DNA of 56,038 nt from Anaerolineales bacterium. GTDB taxonomy: Bacteria; Chloroflexota; Anaerolineae; Anaerolineales; UBA11579. This document shows positions 39,889 through 48,551 of this stretch, piece after piece. Under the pieces are notes generated by a model, which worked only from the letters and a program-made list of their open reading frames with translations, was not told where the DNA came from and ran no database searches. Location: positions 1 through 56,038 of the forward strand of contig JAHCIH010000012.1 of the NCBI GenBank assembly GCA_026129335.1. The letters are read 5' to 3'. The position numbers were made by a program, and so were the translations under genes. How positions within the stretch are numbered: position 1 is the stretch's first letter; each line of letters begins with the position of its first letter.

Positions 39889-41769
39889 ATGATCACCCAG
39901 CCCGTTTCCCAGCCGCCGATCGAACTGGCCCCGCCCTCGCTGATTTCGCGCATCCTTGCCGCCTTCGCCGCCGCGCTCGGCGTGGTGGTCGCGACCGGCC
40001 TGCTGTTCTCGCTGGTTATCAGCGCGCTGAACCTCGGCCGGGTGCTGCCCGGCGTACGCGTGGCCGGGCTGGACTTGGGCGGCGTGCGCCGCACCGAAGC
40101 GGTCAGCCTGATCAGTCAGCATCTCAACTATCCACAGACCGGGCGGGTGACGCTGCGCTATGGCGAGCAAAGCTGGCAGTTCACCCCAGCCCAGTTGGGT
40201 CTGCAGCTGGACGCAGAAGCCACCGCAGCGGCCGCCCACGGCTTCGGGCGCAGCCTGTGGCCGTGGGAAAACGTGGCCCAAAAGATCCAATCGCTGCAGG
40301 GCGGCGCGGAGCTGTCGCCGCGCATAGTCTTCGATGGGCAGATCGCCCACCTCGTACTGCAGCAGATCGCCGCTGAGATCAACCGCCCCACCGTCGAAGC
40401 CGTGCTGGCAGTGGACGGCTTGCAGGTGGAGATGAGCCCCGGACAGGTGGGTCTGACCCTGGACAGCGAAAAGACTGTCAGCTGGCTGGCCGCCCAACTG
40501 CTGCAAATGCAGGATGTGGATGTGCCCCTGGCCGTGGAGGAAACCCCGCCGCGTATTCTGGACGTCAGCGCGCAGGCGGCCATCGCCGAAAGCCTGCTCA
40601 GCCAGCCACTGGTCATTGTGCCGGGCGGCAACTACGAAGACAACCCCGACCCTTGGACGCTGGAGCCGGATGCCCTGGCGAGGATGCTCAGCGTGGAGCG
40701 TGTGGAGGGTGAGGATGGCGCGCATTACCAGTTGGGCCTGAACAGCCAGGAACTGGGCGCGATCCTGGCCAGCCTGGGCGGCAAGGTGGGCGCTCAGCCG
40801 CGCAACGCTCGCTTCGTATTCAACGACGAGACCAGCGAGTTCGACGTATACAAGCCGGCGGTCATCGGGCGCACGCTGAACCTGCAGGCCAGCATCCAGC
40901 ACATCAACGCCCAGATTGGCGAAGGCGCGCACCAAGTCGAACTGCAGTACGACTTCACCGAGCCCGAGATATTGGAAAATGCCAATGCCGCTGAGATGGG
41001 CATCCGCGAACTGGTTTCCGAACAGACCACTTATTTCTACGGCTCCAGCGACGACCGCATCCAGAACATCGCCATTGCCGCCGAGCGCTTCCACGGTTTG
41101 CTGGTGCCGCCGGGCGCAGTGTTCTCGATGGTCGACAACATCGGCGAGATCAGCTTGGAGTCCGGCTTCGCCGAGGCGCTGATCATCTTCGGTGACCGCA
41201 CGATCAAAGGCGTCGGCGGCGGCGTGTGCCAGGTAAGCACCACGCTGTTCCGGGCTGCCTTCTTCGGCGGCTTCCCCATCGTCGAACGCTACCCGCACGC
41301 CTACCGTGTGGGCTACTACGAAATGGATGCCGCCGGCAACAACCGCACTCATCTCGTCGGGCTGGACGCTACCGTCTTCGCTCCCATCGTGGATTTCAAG
41401 TTCCAGAACGATACGCCGCACTGGCTGCTGATGGAAACCTACGTCAACGGCCCGGCGCGCACCATCACCTGGAAGTTCTATTCGACGCACGACGGGCGCA
41501 GCGTGGAGTGGAACACCACCGGCGCGCAGAATATCGTCAAGGCGCCGGACCCGGTGTACGAAGAGAACTCCGAACTCGCCCAGGGCGAAGTGAAGCAGGT
41601 GGACTGGGCCGCGGACGGCGCCACGGTGAGCATCACCCGCACCGTGACCCACAACGGCGAAGTCATCCACCAGGACAGGATCAACACCCAATACCGCGCC
41701 TGGTCCGCCGTGTACCAATACGGCCCCGGCACCCAGGGCATGCCGCCCAAGCAGATGCAGGGGAACTGA
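39889..41769 (+). CDS. VanW family protein with peptidoglycan-binding repeats
   Basis: A 626-residue protein. Residues 30-50 are a membrane anchor (FAAALGVVVATGLLFSLVIS). PG-binding-4-like units follow (LPGVRVAGLDLGGVRRTEAVSLI near 52, and repeats to about 370). The VanW domain begins near residue 390, with QNIAIAAERFHGLLVPPGAVFSMVDNIG and the signature KGVGGGVCQVSTTLFRAAFFGGFPIVERYPHAYRVGYY near residue 445. This set is common in Gram-positive and Chloroflexota cell-wall proteins, but the activity of VanW is unknown. MurA follows after 4 bp, so both likely act in envelope construction. Confidence 0.9.
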   Translation: MITQPVSQPPIELAPPSLISRILAAFAAALGVVVATGLLFSLVISALNLGRVLPGVRVAGLDLGGVRRTEAVSLISQHLNYPQTGRVTLRYGEQSWQFTPAQLGLQLDAEATAAAAHGFGRSLWPWENVAQKIQSLQGGAELSPRIVFDGQIAHLVLQQIAAEINRPTVEAVLAVDGLQVEMSPGQVGLTLDSEKTVSWLAAQLLQMQDVDVPLAVEETPPRILDVSAQAAIAESLLSQPLVIVPGGNYEDNPDPWTLEPDALARMLSVERVEGEDGAHYQLGLNSQELGAILASLGGKVGAQPRNARFVFNDETSEFDVYKPAVIGRTLNLQASIQHINAQIGEGAHQVELQYDFTEPEILENANAAEMGIRELVSEQTTYFYGSSDDRIQNIAIAAERFHGLLVPPGAVFSMVDNIGEISLESGFAEALIIFGDRTIKGVGGGVCQVSTTLFRAAFFGGFPIVERYPHAYRVGYYEMDAAGNNRTHLVGLDATVFAPIVDFKFQNDTPHWLLMETYVNGPARTITWKFYSTHDGRSVEWNTTGAQNIVKAPDPVYEENSELAQGEVKQVDWAADGATVSITRTVTHNGEVIHQDRINTQYRAWSAVYQYGPGTQGMPPKQMQGN

Positions 41770-41773
41770 CGGG

Positions 41774-43075
41774 ATGACCACCTGGACCATTGAAGGTGGC
41801 GCGCCCCTGCGCGGGGAGATCGCGGTCAGCGGGGCGAAGAACTCGATCACCAAGCTGCTGGTCGCCTCGATGCTCAGCGAGCAGCCCAGCCACTTCCGCA
41901 ACGTGCCGGATATTGGCGACCGCCTGATCACGCAAGAAATCTGCGGAGCGGTGGGCGCCGGCTTCAAGAACACCAGCGCTCATGGGCTGGAAGTGCATAC
42001 GCCCGAGGTCACTGCAGACGAGATCAGCCCCGAGCTGGGCGGCCGCAACCGGCTGGCGATCATGATGCTCGGCCCACTGCTGCATCGCCGCGGGCGGGCG
42101 GTGATTCCCGCCGCCGCCGGCGGCGACCAGATCGGGCCGCGCCCGGTGAACTTCCACCTGGAGGGCGTAAAGAGTATGGGCGCGCAGGTGGAGATCCGCG
42201 ATGGCGCCTATTACATCGAAGCGGAGAAGCTGCGCGGCGCCGAGATCGAACTGCCCTACCCCAGTGTGACCACCACCGAGAATCTGCTGATGTGCGCGGT
42301 ACTGGCCAAGGGCCGCACCACCTTGCGCAACGCGGCCATTGAGCCCGAAGTGATGGACCTGGTGATCTATTTGCAGAAAATGGGTGCGATCATCGACTAC
42401 AAGGTGGACCGCACTTTCGTCATCGAGGGCGTCTCCAAGCTCGACGGCGCCAACCACCGACTGATGCCAGACCGCATCGTGGCGGCCTCGTTGGGCGTGG
42501 CCGCAGTGGCTTCCCGCGGGGACGTCTTCGTGAAGAATGCCCGCCAGCAAGACCTGCTCACCTTCCTGAATACGCTGCGCCGTGTGGGCGGGCTGTTCGA
42601 GGTGCAGGAGGAGGGCATCCGCTTCTTCCACAATGGCGCGCTGAAAGCCATCCACCTGGATACCAGTGTGCATCCCGGTTTCATGACCGACTGGCAGTCG
42701 CCTTTCGTGCTGCTGCTCACGCAGGCCGAGGGCATGTCCGTGGTGCACGAGACCGTGTTCGAGGACCGTTTCGGCTACATCAGCGCGCTGCAGCAAATGG
42801 GCGCCGAGATCGCGCTCTACGACACCTGCCTGGGGCATCACTGCCGCTTCCACAGCAGCCACTACCAACACAGCGCGGTGATCAAAGGGCCGAGCCAACT
42901 AAAGGCAGCGGAAATCAATGTGCCCGACCTGCGGGCTGGTTTCACCTACCTCATCGCCGCGATCATGGCCGAGGGCAAATCCACCATCCACGGGATCGAC
43001 CACATCACCCGCGGTTACGAAAACCTCGAAGACAGCCTGCGCAGCCTGGGGGCGCGCATTGAGGCAGTACAATAA
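41774..43075 (+). CDS. murA: UDP-GlcNAc enolpyruvyl transferase, C115D type
   Basis: A 433-residue enolpyruvyl transferase, the first committed step of peptidoglycan synthesis. The conserved Lys is in GAKNSITKLL near residue 22. The active loop reads AAAGGDQIGPRPVNFHLEG, so the usual Cys of GGC is Asp, as in mycobacterial MurA, which is intrinsically insensitive to fosfomycin. HPGFMTDWQSPF, ETVFEDRF and a late HITRGYENL keep the order of MurA. It has 4 bp after the VanW gene and is cotranscribed with it. Peptidoglycan precursor production near ftsZ makes sense. Confidence 0.93.
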   Translation: MTTWTIEGGAPLRGEIAVSGAKNSITKLLVASMLSEQPSHFRNVPDIGDRLITQEICGAVGAGFKNTSAHGLEVHTPEVTADEISPELGGRNRLAIMMLGPLLHRRGRAVIPAAAGGDQIGPRPVNFHLEGVKSMGAQVEIRDGAYYIEAEKLRGAEIELPYPSVTTTENLLMCAVLAKGRTTLRNAAIEPEVMDLVIYLQKMGAIIDYKVDRTFVIEGVSKLDGANHRLMPDRIVAASLGVAAVASRGDVFVKNARQQDLLTFLNTLRRVGGLFEVQEEGIRFFHNGALKAIHLDTSVHPGFMTDWQSPFVLLLTQAEGMSVVHETVFEDRFGYISALQQMGAEIALYDTCLGHHCRFHSSHYQHSAVIKGPSQLKAAEINVPDLRAGFTYLIAAIMAEGKSTIHGIDHITRGYENLEDSLRSLGARIEAVQ

Positions 43076-43088
43076 AAGCGGAGGAAGC

Positions 43089-43316
43089 ATGGTAAGCAAA
43101 GACCTGATCGAAATTCTGCGCTGTCCGAATTGCGTGCAGGAAAGCGAAGGGGAACTGGAGTTTTACAAAGAGGCCTGGTTCATCTGCAAGGAGTGCGGCC
43201 GCAAATACCCAGTGATCGACGATATCCCGGTAATGTTGATCGAGGTCGGCGACAAGTTCATCAACACGGCCAAAGACAAGCTGGAAGTGCCTGCGCCGGC
43301 CTCCGCCGCGGAGTAA
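43089..43316 (+). CDS. Trm112-family small zinc protein
   Basis: A 75-residue protein of the Trm112/YcaR type. Two Cys pairs are visible (LRCPNCVQ near 11, ICKECGRKYPV near 33), followed by IDDIPVML. The head MVSKDLIEILRCPNC is characteristic. Such proteins bind zinc and serve as partners or scaffolds, often for methyltransferases. A GGAGGAAGC site precedes the ATG. It lies 13 bp after murA and 1 bp before the HEAT-repeat gene, so it is on the same transcript. Confidence 0.88.
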   Translation: MVSKDLIEILRCPNCVQESEGELEFYKEAWFICKECGRKYPVIDDIPVMLIEVGDKFINTAKDKLEVPAPASAAE

Positions 43317-43317
43317 G

Positions 43318-43893
43318 ATGCCCGACTTGGCGGACTTGCTGCGAGAGTTGAACAGCGGCGACGACGCCCGCGCCGAGCAAGCCGCCCAAGCCCTGCCCGC
43401 CCACGGGCAGGATGCCCTGAACGCCTTATTGAAACAGAGCCAAAGCCCGCAGGCCGACCAGCGATGGTGGGCGCTGCGGGCTTTGGCGGGCTTCGCCCAG
43501 CTGGAGGCCGGGCAGGCGCTGGCCGCAGCGCTTGCAGACGACGAACACGCCGTGCGCTGCTGCGCGGCAGTGGCGCTGGCCCAGCGGCCGGACGCGGCGG
43601 CCGTCCCCGCCCTGATCGCCATGCTGGCGGATGAAGACAGCCTGTTGGCCCGCCTGGCCGGTGATGCGCTGGCCGCGGCGGGCAGCATGTCTGTACCTGT
43701 GCTGGTCGAAGCGCTGGAGCAACCCGGCGCGCAGCGCCAAGCCGAGGCGGCCCGCGCCCTGGCGCTAATCGGCGATCCCGGTAGCATCCCGGCGCTGTTC
43801 GCCTTGCTGGAGAGCGAGTCCACGCTGGTGCAACATTGGGCGGAAGAAGGGCTGGGCAAGATGGGCGTGGGCATGACCTTCTTTAAGCCATGA
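43318..43893 (+). CDS. HEAT-repeat protein
   Basis: A 191-residue all-helical protein with about five PBS-lyase-type HEAT repeats (DDEHAVRCCAAVALAQRPDAAAVPALIAML near 78, SLLARLAGDALAAAGSMSVPVLVEAL near 108, AEAARALALIGDPGSIPALFALLE near 142). These give a curved scaffold for binding other proteins. There is no enzymatic motif. The ATG is 1 bp after the Trm112 stop. It is probably coupled with that gene, and the two could form a complex, which is inferred from position alone. Confidence 0.87.
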   Translation: MPDLADLLRELNSGDDARAEQAAQALPAHGQDALNALLKQSQSPQADQRWWALRALAGFAQLEAGQALAAALADDEHAVRCCAAVALAQRPDAAAVPALIAMLADEDSLLARLAGDALAAAGSMSVPVLVEALEQPGAQRQAEAARALALIGDPGSIPALFALLESESTLVQHWAEEGLGKMGVGMTFFKP

Positions 43894-43900
43894 GGATGCC

Positions 43901-44668
43901 ATGACAACTTCACCCAGCCTGCCGCTTACCAGCAAACTGCAAATCCCCCAGATGGGCTTTGGCACCTACCGGTTGCGCGACGCCGAGCGCGCCGTGGCGC
44001 ATGCGCTGCAGGTGGGCTACCGCCACCTGGACAGCGCCGACATCTACGACAGTCACAAGCCCATCGCCCGCGCATTGGCAGGCAGCGGCCTGGCACGCGA
44101 GGACGTTTTCATCACCAGCAAGCTGTGGTCGCACAGTGTATCGGCCAAACGCGTCGGCCCTACGGTGCAGCGCTTCCTCGACGAATTGGAAACCGACTAC
44201 ATCGACCTGCTGCTGATCCATTGGCCGGCGAACACGCCGGCCGCCGAGACGCTGGCAGCGATGGATGCAGCCCGCCGCGCCGGACAAGTGCGCGCCTTGG
44301 GCGTCTCCAATTTCGATATAGATCTGGTGCAAGAGGCGCTGGACAGTGGCATCGAATTCAGCAACAACCAGATTGAATACAACCTCAACCATCAGCCGGC
44401 CGAGCTGCTGCAGTTCTGTCTGGAACGCGAGATCACCGTAACCGCCTACAGCCCGCTGGAGCGCGGCTCCCGCGAGCAAGAAACGGTACTGGCCCAACTC
44501 GCCGAAAAGTACAACGCGACCCGCGAGCAGGTACTGCTTAACTGGCTGATGCACAAAGGGATGATCGTCATCCCGGCTTCGTCGAACCCTGCGCATATCG
44601 AGAGCAACTTCAAGGCGCAGGATTGGAACATTGAGCCGGCGGACGCGGACGCGCTGGACGCTGCCTGA
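43901..44668 (+). CDS. Aldo/keto reductase
   Basis: A 255-residue NAD(P)H-dependent reductase of the AKR5 type. MGFGTYRL at the start, the catalytic Asp and Tyr region in YRHLDSADIYDSHKPIARAL, the Lys in ITSKLWSH and the His in LLIHWPANTP are all there. The late IPASSNPAHIESNFKAQDW forms the coenzyme phosphate contact. It is shorter than some AKRs (about 275) but complete. The start ATG follows a GAGG site. It precedes the DUF255 gene by only 3 bp. Substrate not known. Confidence 0.9.
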   Translation: MTTSPSLPLTSKLQIPQMGFGTYRLRDAERAVAHALQVGYRHLDSADIYDSHKPIARALAGSGLAREDVFITSKLWSHSVSAKRVGPTVQRFLDELETDYIDLLLIHWPANTPAAETLAAMDAARRAGQVRALGVSNFDIDLVQEALDSGIEFSNNQIEYNLNHQPAELLQFCLEREITVTAYSPLERGSREQETVLAQLAEKYNATREQVLLNWLMHKGMIVIPASSNPAHIESNFKAQDWNIEPADADALDAA

Positions 44669-44671
44669 ATC

Positions 44672-46714
44672 ATGTCCAACCGCCTCGCCGAATCCAACTC
44701 ACCTTACCTGCTACAGCATCAGAACAATCCGGTGGACTGGTACCCCTGGGGGCCGGAAGCCTTGCAGCGTGCCAAAGACGAAGACAAGCCCATTTTTCTC
44801 AGCATCGGCTACGCAGCCTGCCATTGGTGTCATGTGATGGAGCATGAGTCTTTTGAAGACGAAGACACCGCGGCCTACATGAACCAGCACTTCATCAACG
44901 TCAAAGTGGACCGCGAAGAACGCCCCGACATTGACGGCATCTACATGGAGGCCGTGGTGGCGCTCACCGGCGCCGGTGGCTGGCCGATGAGCGTCTTCCT
45001 GATGCCCGACGGTCGCCCATTTTGGGGCGGCACCTACTTCCCGCCCCGCCCCAGCCACCGCATGCCCTCGTTCCGCCAGGTGCTGGAGCACATCGTGACC
45101 CTGTGGACAGAGCAGCGCGACAAGGTGGAAGCTGCCGGCCAGCAGTTGAAGCAGCACCTCTGGCAGCCACTGCCCACGAGCGGCAGCGGCGCGCTGGAGG
45201 CCGAGGCGCTGGACAAGGCGGTGATGGCGCTGGCGCAGGCTTACGACTGGAATCGCGGCGGCTGGGGCCATGCGCCCAAATTCCCGCAGTCGATGGCCGT
45301 CGAGTTCCTGCTGGCGCGCGGCACACAGGGCGACAAGCTGGCGCTGGACATGGCCAAGCATGCCCTGGCGGCGATGGCGCGCGGCGGGCTGTACGACGTA
45401 GTCGGCGGCGGCTTCGCCCGCTACAGCGTGGACGATTTCTGGCTGGTACCCCACTTCGAGAAGATGCTCTACGACAATGCGCTGCTGGCCCGCGCTTACC
45501 TGCATGGCTATCTGGTGAGCGGCGACGAGCACTTTCGCCAGGTCTGCGAGGCGACGCTGGATTTTGTGCTGCGTGAGTTGACCGACACGCAGGGCGGCTT
45601 CTACAGCAGCCTGGACGCCGACTCCGAGGGACATGAGGGCAAGTTCTATGTCTGGGGGTTGGATGAGGTAGAGAAGGAGATTGGAGATAAGGAGATTCGG
45701 GATTTGGTGATTGCCGCCTATGGCATCACCAACGAAGGCAACTTTGAAAGCAAGAACATTTTGCAGCGCGCCAAAAGCGATGCAGAACTGGCCGAGCAGT
45801 TCGGCCTGGACGCGGCCGAGGTGCCTGCCCGCCTGCGCACAGGCCTGGATGCCCTACTGGCCGCCCGCGGCGGCCGTGTCCGACCAACCACGGATGACAA
45901 GGTGCTGACCGCTTGGAACGGCTTAATGCTCACCGCCTTCGCCGAGGCGGCACGTTACCTGAAGCGGTCGGACTATCTGGAAGCCGCACAGTGCAATGCC
46001 GACTTCCTGCTGAGCCAGCTGCACCCCGGCGACCGCCTGCTGCGTTCGTGGCGGGCCGGCCGCGCCGCCCACAACGCCTATTTGGAAGACTACGCCGCGC
46101 TGGGCCTGGGCCTGCTGGCCCTCTACCAGAGCGACCCGCAGCCCCGTTGGTACGCTGAAGCCCAACGCCTGGCCGAAGACATGCTGGCACATTACAGCGA
46201 CCCGGCCGGCGGCTTCTACGACACACGCGACGATGCCGAGGCGCTGGTCGCCCGGCCGAAGGATGTGCAGGACAACGCCACGCCCAGCGGCAACGCCCTG
46301 GCCGCAACGCTGCTGCTCCAGCTGGCCGCCTACAGCGGAAACCACGCCTGGCGCGAGCAAGCCGAAGGCATGCTGGCCGCCATCCTGCCGCAGACGGCGC
46401 GCTTCCCCACCGGTTTTGCCCAGTGGCTATGCGCAGGGCAGTTCGCGTTGGCCGGTGGGCGCGAAATCGCTGTGGTCGGCGACCTGACTGACCCGGCCAC
46501 AACGGCATTGCTGAACACAGTGTGGGCGCGGTGGCGTCCGTTTGATGTCTTGGCCGCCAGCGCCGTACCTCCGCAGGCAGGCAGCCCTGCCCTGCTCGCC
46601 GAGCGGCCGCTGCTGGACGGCAAGCCCAGCGCCTACGTGTGCCAGAATTTCGTCTGTCAGTTGCCGGTGACGGATGTAAGAGAACTAGAAAGGCAATTGG
46701 AGAGTAGCCAATAA
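44672..46714 (+). CDS. DUF255 thioredoxin-domain protein (YyaL/SPATA20-like)
   Basis: A 680-residue protein. The N-terminal 160 residues are a thioredoxin-like domain with [26 protein letters not shown] and [12 protein letters not shown], typical of the family DUF255. The rest forms an (alpha/alpha)6-type barrel ([68 protein letters not shown]). The enzyme activity of the family is not known. The stretch 45661-45710 and the last 12 codons are AT-rich and similar to nearby intergenic repeats. The CDS ends just before the palindrome at 46717. Confidence 0.92.
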   Translation: MSNRLAESNSPYLLQHQNNPVDWYPWGPEALQRAKDEDKPIFLSIGYAACHWCHVMEHESFEDEDTAAYMNQHFINVKVDREERPDIDGIYMEAVVALTGAGGWPMSVFLMPDGRPFWGGTYFPPRPSHRMPSFRQVLEHIVTLWTEQRDKVEAAGQQLKQHLWQPLPTSGSGALEAEALDKAVMALAQAYDWNRGGWGHAPKFPQSMAVEFLLARGTQGDKLALDMAKHALAAMARGGLYDVVGGGFARYSVDDFWLVPHFEKMLYDNALLARAYLHGYLVSGDEHFRQVCEATLDFVLRELTDTQGGFYSSLDADSEGHEGKFYVWGLDEVEKEIGDKEIRDLVIAAYGITNEGNFESKNILQRAKSDAELAEQFGLDAAEVPARLRTGLDALLAARGGRVRPTTDDKVLTAWNGLMLTAFAEAARYLKRSDYLEAAQCNADFLLSQLHPGDRLLRSWRAGRAAHNAYLEDYAALGLGLLALYQSDPQPRWYAEAQRLAEDMLAHYSDPAGGFYDTRDDAEALVARPKDVQDNATPSGNALAATLLLQLAAYSGNHAWREQAEGMLAAILPQTARFPTGFAQWLCAGQFALAGGREIAVVGDLTDPATTALLNTVWARWRPFDVLAASAVPPQAGSPALLAERPLLDGKPSAYVCQNFVCQLPVTDVRELERQLESSQ

Positions 46715-46716
46715 TT

Positions 46717-46755
46717 AGTAACTGGTAATTGGTAAATTACCAATTACCAGTTACT
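46717..46755. terminator. 39-nt perfect palindrome, repeat copy and likely terminator
   Basis: Two 19-nt arms (AGTAACTGGTAATTGGTAA and its complement) around a single A. It lies between the convergent DUF255 (+) and P450 (-) genes and covers the P450 stop codon (46751-46753). 18 of the arm bases occur again at 49334-49351. There is no T-run, so termination is plausible but not certain. Confidence 0.6.
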
Positions 46756-48091
46756 TGCGCATATATCGCACAAGCGTCCGCGTCGGGCGACTGGAACCCC
46801 CACGGTCTACGCCAATCTTCTCGAAAGGCGTGACCAGTTCCAGGTCGTACTGGCGGAAGAGCAGCGCCAAAATGATGGACATTTCGATGCGGGCGAAGTT
46901 CATGCCGGTGCACTTGTGCAGCCCACCGCCGAAAGTAATCAACTCGAAGCCGGCGCCCTCTTTGCGCTCGCTGAAGCGCGCCGGGTCGTAGCGATAGGGG
47001 TCGGCGAAGTATTCGGGGATGAAGTGCGCCGCGGCGGTGGAAGTCATCACGAACCAGCCGGCAGGGATGCGGTAGCCGCTCAACTCGATATCTTCCTTCA
47101 CCTCACGCAGCAACGTCTCGGCGGACGGGCGCAGGCGGCCCGTCTCCTGCACGGCGGCGTTCACCAGGGCCAGCTCGCGCAAGTGCACATGGTTCACTTC
47201 TGCGGCCTTACCCAGCACGCGATCGATTTCTTCCAGTACGCCCATGCGGTAATCCGGATTCTCAATGAGGTGCAGGATGGACCAGGCGGCCTGCCCGGCG
47301 GTGGTCTCGTGGCCGGCGAACATCAGCGCGGCGAAGAAGCTGGCGATGATGTCGTCCGGCAGCGGCTGGCCACCACCGTCCGGCTGGTCGAGCAGGTGCT
47401 GGAAGCCGTCGGCGACCGGCTGCCTGCGGCGCTCCTCAATGAGCGGCTGCAAAATGGCGCGTATCTTCTTCTTGGCCGCGTCGCGGCGGATGAATTTGGG
47501 CAGCGGTAACTTGTACAGCAGCGGGTCCAACGAAGCGCTCAGCGCATCGTACTGCTCCCAGAAGCCGGCCGCCTCCAGGCGTTCATGCACTTCGTCACCC
47601 AGGAAGCAGCGCCCAGCAACTTCTTTGACCAGTTCGGCCATCTCGTGGGTCAGTTCCATCTCGCCGCGTTCACCCAAGCCGTCCACCCAGGTGCCCACCA
47701 CACGGCTCATCACCGGCAGGTAGCCGGCCATCTGCTCGCGGCCGAACAGGCTGTGCAGCACCGGGCGGTGCAGCTGGTAAGTATCATGGCTGCCGAGGAA
47801 AGCGATCTTCCCGAAGATCGCCGCCAGGAAGCCATAAGGTTTTTCCATGTCCAGCTGTTTGTCGGTCTGCTTGAAAAAGAAGGACTGTTCCTGCGGCCCA
47901 ACCAGGATGGCCATGGGCTGCCCCAGCAGCTTAATGCCGAACACATTGCCGTGGGCTTGATAGCCGCGGCGGAAGAAGCGTTCCGGGTCGCGGTAAAACT
48001 CGATGGCATGGCCGATGTAAGGCAACCCGCCGCTCAGCATCGGCGGCGTGGGCAGGTTAGGAGATGTTGAGAGGGTCTCAGTGCGCAGCAT
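46751..48091 (-). CDS. Cytochrome P450, CYP51-like
   Basis: About 446 residues. The haem loop is FGGGLHKCTGMNFARIE near the C-terminus. The I-helix has MFAGHETTAG, the ExxR helix ETGRLRP, and the meander PYRYDPARFSE. The N-terminus (LPYIGHAIEFYRDPERFF, then GNVFGIKLLGQPMAILVGPQEQSFFF) recalls sterol 14-alpha-demethylase and CYP120-like proteins. It would hydroxylate a lipid or isoprenoid. No redox partner is adjacent. The ATG at 48091 is 7 nt after a TATACT box on this strand, while the upstream in-frame codons are not conserved. Length and motifs are complete. Confidence 0.9.
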   Translation of the reverse strand: MLRTETLSTSPNLPTPPMLSGGLPYIGHAIEFYRDPERFFRRGYQAHGNVFGIKLLGQPMAILVGPQEQSFFFKQTDKQLDMEKPYGFLAAIFGKIAFLGSHDTYQLHRPVLHSLFGREQMAGYLPVMSRVVGTWVDGLGERGEMELTHEMAELVKEVAGRCFLGDEVHERLEAAGFWEQYDALSASLDPLLYKLPLPKFIRRDAAKKKIRAILQPLIEERRRQPVADGFQHLLDQPDGGGQPLPDDIIASFFAALMFAGHETTAGQAAWSILHLIENPDYRMGVLEEIDRVLGKAAEVNHVHLRELALVNAAVQETGRLRPSAETLLREVKEDIELSGYRIPAGWFVMTSTAAAHFIPEYFADPYRYDPARFSERKEGAGFELITFGGGLHKCTGMNFARIEMSIILALLFRQYDLELVTPFEKIGVDRGGSSRPTRTLVRYMRK

Positions 48092-48098
48092 GGAGACG

Positions 48099-48104
48099 AG
48101 TATA
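48099..48104 (-). promoter_or_regulatory. -10 box of a leaderless promoter (P450)
   Basis: On the minus strand TATACT is followed by 7 nt and the ATG at 48091, with no ribosome site. Confidence 0.55.
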
Positions 48105-48137
48105 GTCCGATTGCGAATCGGTCGCTTAAGCAGCAGG

Positions 48138-48551
48138 TTAGCGGTGGATCTCGGCCAGCCGGGCGAGCACATCGCTCCAGCCCTGGCGCAAGTCTTCGCC
48201 GTCGCCGGCCTGCGGGGCGAGGTGGTGTGTCAGCGTGAGCAGTGTACCGTCGCCGTCGGGCGAGAAGGCGATGTGCACCTCCTCCTCCACCTGGCTGACG
48301 CCGTCGTTCATCCAGTTCCAGGTGATGCGGATCAGACTCGCTGCGTCGAGTTCGAGGAACTCGCCGCGGGCGCCAATGCCGGCGGCCTGCGAGCGGACGT
48401 CGTAGGCGCCGCCGACACGAGCATCCACCGCGTAGGTCGTGTCGGCGATGTGCGGCCACCACCAGCGCGCCAGCGCCTCCGCCGAGGTGAAGGCGGCATA
48501 GACCTGCTCTGGCGGCGCAGTAACGTGCTGAGTGAGGACGACTTGGCTCAC
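48138..48551 (-). CDS. AHSA1/SRPBCC-domain protein
   Basis: A 137-residue START-like domain protein. The fold markers VVLTQHVTAPPEQVYAAFTSAEALARWWWP at the start, GGAYDVRS in the middle, and QGWSDVLARLAEIH at the end are typical of AHSA1-type proteins, which bind a hydrophobic ligand in a cavity. The ligand or partner is unknown. The ATG overlaps the exonuclease stop (ATGA), so it is translated after that gene in one transcript. Gene length is normal for the family. Confidence 0.9.
   Translation of the reverse strand: MSQVVLTQHVTAPPEQVYAAFTSAEALARWWWPHIADTTYAVDARVGGAYDVRSQAAGIGARGEFLELDAASLIRITWNWMNDGVSQVEEEVHIAFSPDGDGTLLTLTHHLAPQAGDGEDLRQGWSDVLARLAEIHR

Noticed and set aside
41774..43075. 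MurA considered defective because the active-site Cys is missing
   Set aside because: Asp at this position is known to be functional in other bacteria, and all other signature residues are kept.
44672..46714. An insertion within the DUF255 gene
   Set aside because: Protein length and motif spacing around the AT-rich patch are normal for the family, so no inserted element is claimed.
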